A DNA stretch of 17,158 bases from an uncultured Sphingomonadales bacterium (GTDB lineage Bacteria; Pseudomonadota; Alphaproteobacteria; Sphingomonadales; Sphingomonadaceae), in assembly GCA_937898525.1 (NCBI GenBank), contig CALCBC010000034.1, positions 1 to 17,158 on the forward strand, in the 5' to 3' direction. The notes beneath the pieces are model-generated. The model saw only the letters and a program-made list of their open reading frames with translations, did no database searches and was not told where the DNA came from. A program made the position numbers and the translations under genes. The first letter of the stretch is position 1. Each line of letters starts with the position of its first letter. Below are positions 1 to 5,626 of the stretch, piece by piece.

Positions 1-417
1 GAGGTGCGCAGCGTAGCGCGCCGGACCTGCGTTGTAGGCCCCGAACAGCCCCGGGTAGCCGAAGCGGTCGTACATCAGCCTCAGGTACGCGGTGCCTGCG
101 AGGATGTTGTCGCGCGGATCGTGCGGATCTTCGCCGAGCCCCAGCCGCGCGCGCATCGCCGCCCAGGTCGCGGGCATCAACTGCATCAGTCCCATAGCGC
201 CGGCCCGGCTGACGATCGGCCTCCCGCCGAGGTGCGTCCGGCCGCCGCTCTCGGCCCGGATCACCCGCCGGATCCACTCGGACGGAAGGCTGAAACGCGC
301 CGAGGCCTCGGCCACGTAAGGAGTCCAGCGGTCGAGCCGCTGCTCGACGGCCGCATCCGCCCTCACCGGCACGGACGCCAGCACGGCCGCGAGCGCGACG
401 ACTTTCAACGGCGCCAC
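1..417 (-). CDS. Lytic transglycosylase, conjugation-associated (3' end cut by window edge)
   Basis: Only the first 139 codons are inside the window. An N-terminal signal peptide (hydrophobic stretch, likely cleavage near ADA at residues 21-23) is followed by an SLT-type lysozyme-like domain. Visible motifs are the catalytic Glu in IRAESGG, then GAMGLMQLMPATW, NILAGTAYLRLMYDRFG and GAYNAGP, the classic order for Slt/MltE-like enzymes. It should act in the periplasm, locally opening peptidoglycan for the conjugation machinery. The GTG start at 417 overlaps the end of the upstream peptidase gene by 13 nt, and an in-frame TGA lies three codons upstream, so this start is nearly forced. In the Mesorhizobium symbiosis ICE a gene (msi107) lies at this position after traF; I recall it as transglycosylase-like. 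Family assignment is secure; the role in transfer is inferred from context. Confidence 0.93.
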   Translation of the reverse strand, partial: MAPLKVVALAAVLASVPVRADAAVEQRLDRWTPYVAEASARFSLPSEWIRRVIRAESGGRTHLGGRPIVSRAGAMGLMQLMPATWAAMRARLGLGEDPHDPRDNILAGTAYLRLMYDRFGYPGLFGAYNAGPARYAAHL

Positions 418-929
418 AACAGATCAGCCTTGCCGAGAATCTCGCCGGGCGCGCTTGGCCCGAAATAGCGGCCATCGAAAGCGAGCGGCACACCCGGAGA
501 AAGCAGCAGCGCTTCGCCCGCGCTCAACCGGACGCAACCGCTCCACCACGGGAGCGCCCGGCCGGAAGGGTCGGCGCGACGCCTCACGGCGATGCGCCGG
601 CCTCTCACGAGAACGTCCGTGCCTCGGGCGCAGACGCGGTCTCCTGCCACCGCGGCAACACGCTTCAGCAGCGGCACGTTACCGGGAACGTAGCCCCGCG
701 CGGCGCCGATCGCCCGAGCCGGGGGCGGCGGCCAGGCGAGGACCATGTCACCGCGAGCGAGTGCTCGCGCGGCACCTACGCGATACAGCCCGATCGGGCT
801 GCTCGCACTGGCGTTCCAGACCAGACGCGGGGCGGGCCGGACGCAAGCCGGGACGAGAAGCAGGGCGAGCGCCAAGACGGCTCCGGCCGCGAGCGCCCCC
901 CGCGGCGCGCTGACGGAACGCTCAACCAC
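405..929 (-). CDS. traF: TraF-type S26 signal peptidase (conjugal transfer)
   Basis: A 174-aa protein of the S26C/TraF family, which processes pilin or other conjugation proteins at the inner membrane. One N-terminal membrane helix (about residues 11-28) precedes the catalytic serine motif SSPIGLY (Ser43) and the general-base Lys in PLLKRVAA (Lys89). The conserved late box FDGRYFGP (151-158) is also present. Length fits TraF. I chose the GTG at 929, which overlaps the stop of the upstream HTH gene by 8 nt; the frame stays open far upstream, but that extension overlaps the HTH gene and lacks family character. Neighbours on both sides overlap it, so the three genes form a translationally coupled operon. 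Confident in family; the substrate cannot be told. Confidence 0.92.
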   Translation of the reverse strand: MVERSVSAPRGALAAGAVLALALLLVPACVRPAPRLVWNASASSPIGLYRVGAARALARGDMVLAWPPPPARAIGAARGYVPGNVPLLKRVAAVAGDRVCARGTDVLVRGRRIAVRRRADPSGRALPWWSGCVRLSAGEALLLSPGVPLAFDGRYFGPSAPGEILGKADLLWRR

Positions 930-1146
930 GAGCGGTTTGCGCCGAGCGCCTCGACCATTCGTCGAGGTCGTCGATATGATAGCGCACGTAGCGGCTGTGG
1001 CGACGGAAACGCGGGCCCGATCCGTCGGCCCGCATCGCCTGCAGCCGGCGAGCGCTGAGGCCGAGGTAGAAGGCCGCCTGCTCGGTCGAAAGGAAGGGGC
1101 ACCCCCTCCGAGCGCGTGCCGCCCGGTTGACTGCATCATCGTCCAT
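922..1146 (-). CDS. Small winged-HTH DNA-binding protein, RdfS/AlpA-like excisionase candidate
   Basis: A 74-aa protein. Residues 18-66 form a MerR/AlpA-type winged helix: FLSTEQAAFYLGLSARRLQ is the helix-turn-helix, and GPRFRRHSRYVRYHIDDLDEW is the wing and closing helix typical of Xis/RdfS/AlpA proteins. In Mesorhizobium ICEMlSym(R7A) the excisionase RdfS is encoded immediately before traF and is switched on by FseA. Here the same order is seen, with the traF GTG overlapping this stop. By analogy it would bend DNA at the attachment site so that the tyrosine integrase excises the element, and might also control the tra operon. It could instead be a plain AlpA-like regulator. ATG 1146 is the natural start, with a weak purine stretch (GAGG) upstream. 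Confidence 0.8.
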   Translation of the reverse strand: MDDDAVNRAARARRGCPFLSTEQAAFYLGLSARRLQAMRADGSGPRFRRHSRYVRYHIDDLDEWSRRSAQTARG

Positions 1147-1319
1147 TGCGCGCCTCGCCGGCTGCCGGGGCCCCGTGCCACCGGCCTCGGACGGCAGCTC
1201 TGCCCTCTCCTCCGCTCCGGGCAGAGGCCCGAAAAGCGCAAGAGCGCAACTCGGGCCCCTGCGGCTCGTGCCGAGCGCCGTCCCGCTCGCAACAGTCGTG
1301 ATCCCGCGCAGCACGGAGA
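1147..1319 (-). promoter_or_regulatory. Upstream region of the rdfS-like operon, with hairpin and heptamer repeat
   Basis: This is the only sizeable gap in the excision/transfer operon, so it is the likely promoter region. Two structures are seen: an inverted repeat GCTGCCG (1161-1167) / CGGCAGC (1192-1198) that would put a hairpin just before the ATG, enclosing a second palindrome CGGGGCCCCG; and two tandem copies of AGCGCAA (1235-1241 and 1243-1249, 8-bp period). No convincing sigma-70 boxes. Calling the heptamers activator sites is speculative. Confidence 0.3.
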
Positions 1320-2102
1320 TCAGGCTCCAAGCAGAGCGCGCCAGCCGCCTGTCCCCATCGCCTGCGCGCCCTGCGCGAGGCGCTGCGCTTGCGAGCGCAA
1401 GCCGGGTGCGGCGTACCGCCAGCGCGGACAGAGCGCATCGCCGCTGAGCAGCGCGGCCGCGATCTCGCGCTGGCTGGCGCCGTCTCGCAGGCCATCCCAG
1501 GCACGCAGCAGCAGGACCAGCCGGCGGTTGCGGCTGCACCGCGAGGGGCACGGAAGACTGCCCGTCCGCCCAAAACGCAACAGGCCGCGAAGCGTCTCGA
1601 GAGGGCCGTGCAGTGACGCAAAACCCGTGAGGCGGAAGGACAGGACAGCCGGTCCATCGAGCAGCGAGCCCGCGAGCACGTCGACTCTCAGGCAAGCCTC
1701 GCCGTCGCACAGCAGCCAGTGCTCCGGACCTCCCGCCACCCGGGCCACGGTAGCGATCCGGGGCACCTGCACGAAGTCGAGCCTCTCCTTCGCCGGTCCG
1801 CCGCCGACCGCTTCCGCGACGAGGACCCGCGCCAGCCAGTCGCGCCGCCAGACCGGTCGCGCCGCCGATGCCTGGAGCTGGGGATCCTCGAACGCGTGCA
1901 AGCCCCAGGCGGCGGCGGCCGGGTCGGGGTCCATCACGCAGGGCGCTGCACGCTCGCGGGGCGCCGCCGCGCGCGCCGCCGCGGCGTAGGCGGGATCGCG
2001 GCGCAGCCACTCCCATGCCAGCAACTCGGGGGCGGTTCGCAGCAGCGGCCGGTAGCGCGAGGCGTCGCGCCAGTCGGGCAATCCCGCTTCCCCGCCGGCC
2101 AA
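1320..2102 (-). CDS. DUF6499-DUF2285 regulator, FseA-like excision activator
   Basis: A 260-aa protein in one frame. The N-terminus has the DUF6499 signature (DWRDASRYRPLL at 10-21, then AWEWLRRDPAYA at 29-40). The C-terminus (about 190-260) has a DUF2285 domain, an HTH variant, with LVLLLRAWDGLRDGASQREI leading into the recognition region. In ICEs of Mesorhizobium, FseA has the same domain pair, is induced through AHL quorum sensing and activates the rdfS excisionase promoter; there it is made by a +1 ribosomal frameshift between two frames, whereas here the frame is continuous. An in-frame TAG lies four codons upstream of the TTG at 2102, so only weak starts are available (TTG 2102 or TTG 2081), suggesting low expression. 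Lies directly upstream of the rdfS-like gene and downstream of luxR1 on the same strand. Family firm; FseA role inferred. Confidence 0.82.
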   Translation of the reverse strand: MAGGEAGLPDWRDASRYRPLLRTAPELLAWEWLRRDPAYAAAARAAAPRERAAPCVMDPDPAAAAWGLHAFEDPQLQASAARPVWRRDWLARVLVAEAVGGGPAKERLDFVQVPRIATVARVAGGPEHWLLCDGEACLRVDVLAGSLLDGPAVLSFRLTGFASLHGPLETLRGLLRFGRTGSLPCPSRCSRNRRLVLLLRAWDGLRDGASQREIAAALLSGDALCPRWRYAAPGLRSQAQRLAQGAQAMGTGGWRALLGA

Positions 2103-2123
2103 CCGGCGCGCACCCTATTGCAG

Positions 2124-2156
2124 AGCCGGCGTCCCCGAATGGAGACGCGGTCGGCT
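2124..2156. repeat. Inverted repeat between luxR1 and the fseA-like gene
   Basis: Interrupted dyad: AGCCG..GCGTC..CC, loop GAAT, then GG..GACGC..CGGCT, with a 3-nt bulge. It ends 22 nt before the TTG start of the DUF2285 gene. It may be a leader hairpin limiting translation, a weak terminator of luxR1, or an operator. No T-tract follows it on the minus strand. Confidence 0.4.
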
Positions 2157-2226
2157 GACAAGTGGGACCTGGATGGCGATGGGGCATCTCCGGCGGCGAG
2201 CCGCAAGCGGAGCAGCACGCGACCCG

Positions 2227-3003
2227 CTATCCCATTCCCCCATCCGGGGGACTTGCCTCGGCGAAGCCAACCCACCCGTCACGCAGGGCGTGGACCGCGA
2301 GCTGGGTACGCGTGGCCACTCCATAGGCGGAGCGCGCACGCTTGACGTAATGGCGTGCCGTGGCCTCGCCGATGCCGAGGATCCTGCCGATCTCCCAGTC
2401 GGTCTTGCCGAGCGCAACCAGTCGCACGCACTGCACCTCGCGCCGGCTGAGCCGCGGCGGCCGGAACGCGCCGGCCCCGAGCAGGCGGCGCGCCGCACCG
2501 AAGGCGCGCGCCCCGATGAGCTCGGCGGAAAGCAGGTAGCGGCCGGGCAGGTCGCGCCCGCCGCGCACGGCGAACGAGCACGATCCCGCAGGCTCGCCGG
2601 GAATGTTCGCCGGCACCGTGAACCCGCAACCGAGGCCGTGCCGGCGTCCGAGCCCCAGGATCTCGCGATGCGCCGAGGTCAGGGGCACGAGAGCCTCGAG
2701 GCGGTCCCAGCGGAAGCCCAGGTGGGTTCGGCCGCTGGCAAGGTGCACGGGGTCGCCTGCGAGCCGGGCCCTCACGGCGAGCTCGGCCACCCAGCCTCGC
2801 GGGTAGTTGTCGATCCGCATGAGGCTGGGGTCGTCCGACCAAAGCGCGGCGTGATGCAGGAGCGCCACGTGGGCGAACCCGAGCTCGCGCGCTGCGTCCT
2901 CGAGCACGCCGGCAAGCTCGCCGCAAGACGCGCAGCGGCCGGCGCGCGCCTCGAACTGGTCAACCAGGCCGGCAAGGGGAATGATCGCCCCTCCCTCCTC
3001 CAA
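2227..3003 (-). CDS. luxR: LuxR-type AHL-responsive regulator 1 (facing the transfer genes)
   Basis: Complete LuxR layout: an N-terminal autoinducer-binding domain and a C-terminal HTH (LSRREVQCVRLVALGKTDWE onward). Of the key ligand-pocket residues (TraR numbering) I see W57, D70, P71, W85 and G113, but position 61, normally Tyr, is Leu (segment NYPRGWVAELAVRA). The start is uncertain. There is no ATG: in-frame options are GTG 3057 and TTG 3003, neither with a ribosome binding site. A very strong one (GGAGGAGGGAGG) sits just before ATC 2985 / ATT 2982, and starting there gives an N-terminus matching the length of LuxR2. I give TTG 3003 as the first conventional start within a plausible length. 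Divergent from luxR2 and upstream of the fseA-like gene on the same strand, so it may control excision/transfer. Confidence 0.88.
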   Translation of the reverse strand: MEEGGAIIPLAGLVDQFEARAGRCASCGELAGVLEDAARELGFAHVALLHHAALWSDDPSLMRIDNYPRGWVAELAVRARLAGDPVHLASGRTHLGFRWDRLEALVPLTSAHREILGLGRRHGLGCGFTVPANIPGEPAGSCSFAVRGGRDLPGRYLLSAELIGARAFGAARRLLGAGAFRPPRLSRREVQCVRLVALGKTDWEIGRILGIGEATARHYVKRARSAYGVATRTQLAVHALRDGWVGFAEASPPDGGMG

Positions 3004-3116
3004 TTGCCGCGCAGCGGCCCGAGATCCGCGACAGCATTGTCGCGCATAACAAGCCACGAATAAATACTTTGATTATAACTCGCGGTCTGATTGAATATAC
3101 GCTTAGTCCCAAATGA

Positions 3117-3132
3117 TACGACTTTAGTCGTA
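3117..3132. promoter_or_regulatory. 16-bp perfect dyad, candidate LuxR operator
   Basis: TACGACT-TT-AGTCGTA: perfect 7-bp arms around a 2-bp centre, in the AT-rich divergent promoter region about 40 bp upstream of the leftward TATAAT and 130 bp before luxR2. It does not match the classical CT-N12-AG lux-box spacing, so the assignment rests on position and symmetry. Confidence 0.5.
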
Positions 3133-3164
3133 CGCTCCGGGTCAGGGACTTGTACTTCAAGGTC

Positions 3165-3199
3165 GTCCGGACGGCCGGTTGAGGCCCGGCTGTCCGGAC
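3165..3199. repeat. 14-bp inverted repeat in the luxR2 leader
   Basis: Arms GTCCGGACGGCCGG (3165-3178) and CCGGCTGTCCGGAC (3186-3199) pair with a single mismatch around a 7-nt loop. Each arm itself contains the palindrome GTCCGGAC, so this is also a pair of identical 8-bp sites 27 bp apart. It may be an attenuator-like hairpin ahead of luxR2 or a tandem operator. No T-tract. Confidence 0.55.
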
Positions 3200-3261
3200 A
3201 TCGCGAAGGAACGGCAGGCGGAAGGCAAGCTTGGACGCGCGCCGCCTCGCCGCGGGGAGCG

Positions 3262-4005
3262 ATGCTCGACAGGATAGATGCATTCATCCGCGACCTGGCC
3301 GGGGCCAGGACCGAGGACGACCTGGACGGACTGCTGGCCGAGATCAGCCGCGAGATGGGCTTCACCTACTTCGCCGTCACTCACCACGTGGACCTGCACG
3401 GCCTCGCCGCCCCGGCGATCCGCCTTGCCAATTACCCGGCCGACTGGGTCGACTACTTCGACCGCAACGGGCTCGGGCCTTGCGACCCGGTGCACCGTGC
3501 CAGCCAGCTGACCAGCGTCGGCTTCCCCTGGTCGCGGCTGCCCGAGCTCATCCGCCTGTCGGCAAGAGACCGCGAGGTCCTCGACCTCGCCGCGCGGCGC
3601 GGGATCGGCGAGGGCTTCACGGTGCCTGCGCACGTCCCGGGCGAAGCCAACGGCTCGTGCTCGTTCGCCACGAAGACCGGGCAGCCGCTGCACGAGGGGC
3701 GCCTGCCGCTCGCCCAGCTGGCCGGCGCCTTCGCTTTCGAGGCGGCCCGCAAGGTCTGGAGGATGCGCTCGCCGGACCCGAAGCCGCGCCCGCAGCTGAC
3801 CGACCGGCAACGCGATTGCGTGGTGTGGGTCGCCCGCGGCAAGTCCGACTGGGAGATCTCGCGCATCCTCGGACTCAGCCCCGAGACGGTTACCGAGTAC
3901 CTCAAGCGGGCACGCGAGCGTTACGGCGTCAGCAAGCGAACGATGCTGGCCGTCCACGCGCTGTTCGACGGCACGATCAGCTTCACCGACGTCCTCAGGA
4001 ACTGA
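3262..4005 (+). CDS. luxR: LuxR-type AHL-responsive regulator 2 (partner of luxI)
   Basis: A 247-aa LuxR protein. The ligand domain keeps W62, D75, P76, W90 and G118 (TraR W57, D70, P71, W85, G113), while TraR Tyr61 is Phe66 here. The C-terminal HTH runs from LTDRQRDCVVWVARGKSDWE at about residue 179. ATG 3262 is preceded by GGGGAG at good spacing. It is the nearest regulator to luxI (81-nt gap, same strand), so it is the likely cognate receptor, binding the AHL in the cytoplasm and activating luxI and the genes behind it. It is a clear paralogue of LuxR1 (shared NYP..W, GFTVPA.(I/V)PGE and GK(T/S)DWEI.RILG segments), suggesting duplication and divergence. Confidence 0.95.
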   Translation: MLDRIDAFIRDLAGARTEDDLDGLLAEISREMGFTYFAVTHHVDLHGLAAPAIRLANYPADWVDYFDRNGLGPCDPVHRASQLTSVGFPWSRLPELIRLSARDREVLDLAARRGIGEGFTVPAHVPGEANGSCSFATKTGQPLHEGRLPLAQLAGAFAFEAARKVWRMRSPDPKPRPQLTDRQRDCVVWVARGKSDWEISRILGLSPETVTEYLKRARERYGVSKRTMLAVHALFDGTISFTDVLRN

Positions 4006-4029
4006 GGCAACCCCCCATTTCCGGGACTC

Positions 4030-4043
4030 GCGCGAGCTCGCGC
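4030..4043. promoter_or_regulatory. 14-bp perfect palindrome upstream of luxI
   Basis: GCGCGAGCTCGCGC, centred about 50 bp before the luxI ATG in the luxR2-luxI gap. Position suits a LuxR-family operator, but its all-GC arms are easily produced by chance at this base composition and it does not resemble the 3117-3132 dyad. Confidence 0.3.
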
Positions 4044-4055
4044 AGCGCGGCGATA

Positions 4056-4082
4056 GCCTCCCTCGATCAACAAGGGGGAGGC
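4056..4082 (+). promoter_or_regulatory. Hairpin occluding the luxI ribosome binding site
   Basis: GCCTCCC (4056-4062) pairs perfectly with GGGAGGC (4076-4082) across a 13-nt loop. The right arm is the Shine-Dalgarno sequence of luxI (GGGGGAGG, 4074-4081, five bases before the ATG). If formed in the mRNA, it would hold luxI translation low until opened, for example by ribosomes, temperature or a small RNA. Confidence 0.5.
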
Positions 4083-4086
4083 CGCC

Positions 4087-4704
4087 ATGATCGTGACAGC
4101 CGAGCACCTGCAGCAGCCGCTCGCGGACGCAACGCTGCAATCCATGTTCGAGGCACGCAAGCGCGTGTTCGTCGACCTGCTCAAGTGGGACCTGCCGGTC
4201 CTCGAGGGCCGCTACGAGCTCGACCAGTTCGACGACGTCCACGCCGTATACCTCATCGTCCGGGGCGAGGCGGGCGAGCACCTCGGCTCGGCGCGCCTGC
4301 TCGAGACCGAGCGGCCCCACCTGCTCGACACGCTGTTCGCCGACCTGTGCGATGGCCCTGTCCCGCGCGGGCCTGGCGTGCGTGAGATCACCCGGTTCTG
4401 CCTCGACCGCGGCCTGACGGCGGCGCGCCGGCGCGCGGTCCGCGACCAGCTGGTGACCGCACTCGTCGACCACGCGCTCGAGCGCGGAATCGCCTGCTAC
4501 ACCGGGATCGCCGAGATTGGCTGGCTGCAGCAGATCCTCGCGTTCGGCTGGCGTTGCCGGCCCCTCGGGCTGCCGGCACAGCGGGCCGGCAAGACCCTCG
4601 GAGCGTTGGCGATCGAGATCTCGCGCGAGACTCCGGCGCTGCTGAGACGAGCCGGGATTGCGGCGGCGTGGGACGCCGCCGCGGACGCGAGGCAAGCGGC
4701 GTGA
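4087..4704 (+). CDS. luxI: Acyl-homoserine lactone synthase (LuxI family)
   Basis: A 205-aa LuxI-family enzyme that joins S-adenosylmethionine to an acyl-ACP to release an AHL signal in the cytoplasm. Family residues are all present: R24, F28, W34, E44, D46 and D49 in the N-terminal core, R70 in LGSARLL, F84, and E100/R103 in VREITRFCLD. The acyl chain cannot be predicted reliably. ATG 4087 follows a strong ribosome binding site. The stop overlaps the next gene by 4 nt (GTGA). Synteny luxR-luxI-dioxygenase is a known sphingomonad arrangement. Confidence 0.97.
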   Translation: MIVTAEHLQQPLADATLQSMFEARKRVFVDLLKWDLPVLEGRYELDQFDDVHAVYLIVRGEAGEHLGSARLLETERPHLLDTLFADLCDGPVPRGPGVREITRFCLDRGLTAARRRAVRDQLVTALVDHALERGIACYTGIAEIGWLQQILAFGWRCRPLGLPAQRAGKTLGALAIEISRETPALLRRAGIAAAWDAAADARQAA

Positions 4705-5603
4705 CCCGCGTGGACGGCCTGGAGGCCCCGAAGGATGCCGAGGCCATGGCGAACGCCTGCGCCGAGCAGTTGCTCGCCCAGGGGTACTGCGTGCTGCGCG
4801 GCGTGCGTCCGGACACGGTCCACGCGCTCGACCGCGACCTTGCCGAGGACTTTGCGCAGACACCGTTCTGCGAGGGCGGGTTCTATGGCACGCTGACGCG
4901 ACGGTTCGGCCGCCTGCTGACCCGCTCGGCGCACGCCGAGCGGCTCGTGCTCGATCCGCTGGTCTGCGCCGTGGCCGAGCAGGTGCTCTCGCCCTGGTGC
5001 GACAGGCTCCAGCTTAACCTGACCCAGGCGATCGCGATCCACCCCGGCGCGCTGCCGCAGCTGCCGCACCGCGACCAGGACATGTGGCGCGGCGCGCTCG
5101 GGGAGACCGAGTACCTCGTCAACGTGATGTGGCCGTTCACGCGCTACACGCGCGAGAACGGCGCGACGCTGGTCTGGCCGGGCAGCCACGGCCGCAAGGC
5201 ACTCGACACAGATCCGCCCGCACAGCCTGGGACGGCGATCGAGATGGAGCCGGGCGATGCCTTGCTGTTCCTCGGCTCGACCCTGCACGGCGCCGGCGGG
5301 AACCGGAGCGACAGCGTCCGCCGAGGATGCATCGTCAGCTACTGTCTCGGATGGCTCAAGCCCTACGAAAACCAGTGGCTCGCCTACCCGCCCGAGGTCG
5401 CGCGCGGCTTCTCGAGCGAGCTCGCCGCGCTCGTAGGCTACCGCCAGCATCGCCCCAACCTCGGCAACTACGAGGGGCGCTGCCCGTCGATCCTGCTCGC
5501 CGGACCGCCACCGGCCCGCCTCGGCGCGATCGATGCGCTGAGGCCCGACCAGGCCGCGGTCGTCGCCGATCATCTGGAGCGCCAGCGGCGAGGCGGCGGA
5601 TGA
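4701..5603 (+). CDS. Phytanoyl-CoA dioxygenase (PhyH)-family Fe(II)/2-oxoglutarate oxygenase
   Basis: About 300 aa from GTG 4701, which overlaps the luxI stop. The iron triad is visible: H123 and D125 in LPHRDQDMW and the distal H196 in STLHGAGGN, with R207/R208 placed to bind 2-oxoglutarate. ENGATLVWPGSH (152-163) is the conserved core strand-turn of PhyH proteins. The substrate is unknown. Sphingomonad AHL loci commonly carry such a gene next to luxI, so it may modify the signal or a co-regulated metabolite. In this window a second possible substrate is the lasso peptide (side-chain hydroxylation), which is only a hypothesis. Translational coupling to luxI is likely. Confidence 0.9.
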   Translation: MTRVDGLEAPKDAEAMANACAEQLLAQGYCVLRGVRPDTVHALDRDLAEDFAQTPFCEGGFYGTLTRRFGRLLTRSAHAERLVLDPLVCAVAEQVLSPWCDRLQLNLTQAIAIHPGALPQLPHRDQDMWRGALGETEYLVNVMWPFTRYTRENGATLVWPGSHGRKALDTDPPAQPGTAIEMEPGDALLFLGSTLHGAGGNRSDSVRRGCIVSYCLGWLKPYENQWLAYPPEVARGFSSELAALVGYRQHRPNLGNYEGRCPSILLAGPPPARLGAIDALRPDQAAVVADHLERQRRGGG

Positions 5604-5626
5604 CCTTGCTCATCCGTTCGCAATGA
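5600..5626 (+). other. Mini-ORF bridging the dioxygenase and GntR genes
   Basis: ATG at 5600 overlaps the dioxygenase stop (ATGA), encodes MTLLIRSQ and ends at a TGA that overlaps the GntR start in the same ATGA fashion. Such a bridge could pass terminating ribosomes from one gene to the next. No independent function is suggested and it may be chance. Confidence 0.25.

Larger units (their letters stand above)
3058..3261. promoter_or_regulatory. Divergent luxR1/luxR2 promoter region, AT-rich
   Basis: The first 80 or so bases (3058-3135) are strikingly AT-rich against the GC-rich surroundings, as expected of a promoter. A consensus -10 hexamer TATAAT reads leftward at 3077-3072 and would start luxR1 transcripts near 3065; no good -35 pairs with it. 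A TTGATT (3069-3074) reads rightward without a well-placed -10. Two dyads lie within and are listed separately. The luxR2 ribosome binding site GGGGAG (3254-3259) closes the region. Confidence 0.6.

Noticed and set aside
745..1989. A 414-codon plus-strand frame opposite traF, the HTH gene and the DUF2285 gene
   Set aside because: Crosses three real genes and two gene boundaries on the other strand; composition is Arg/Ala/Pro-rich shadow sequence.
4030..4043. Reading the luxI-upstream palindrome as a proven lux box
   Set aside because: It is all-GC-armed, lacks the CT-N12-AG spacing and does not resemble the 3117-3132 dyad; kept only as a low-confidence feature.
3157..4863. A 568-codon open frame on the minus strand opposite luxR2, luxI and the dioxygenase start
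   Set aside because: It is the antisense shadow of well-supported genes; its translation is low-complexity and shows no domain. GC-rich third positions keep such frames open.
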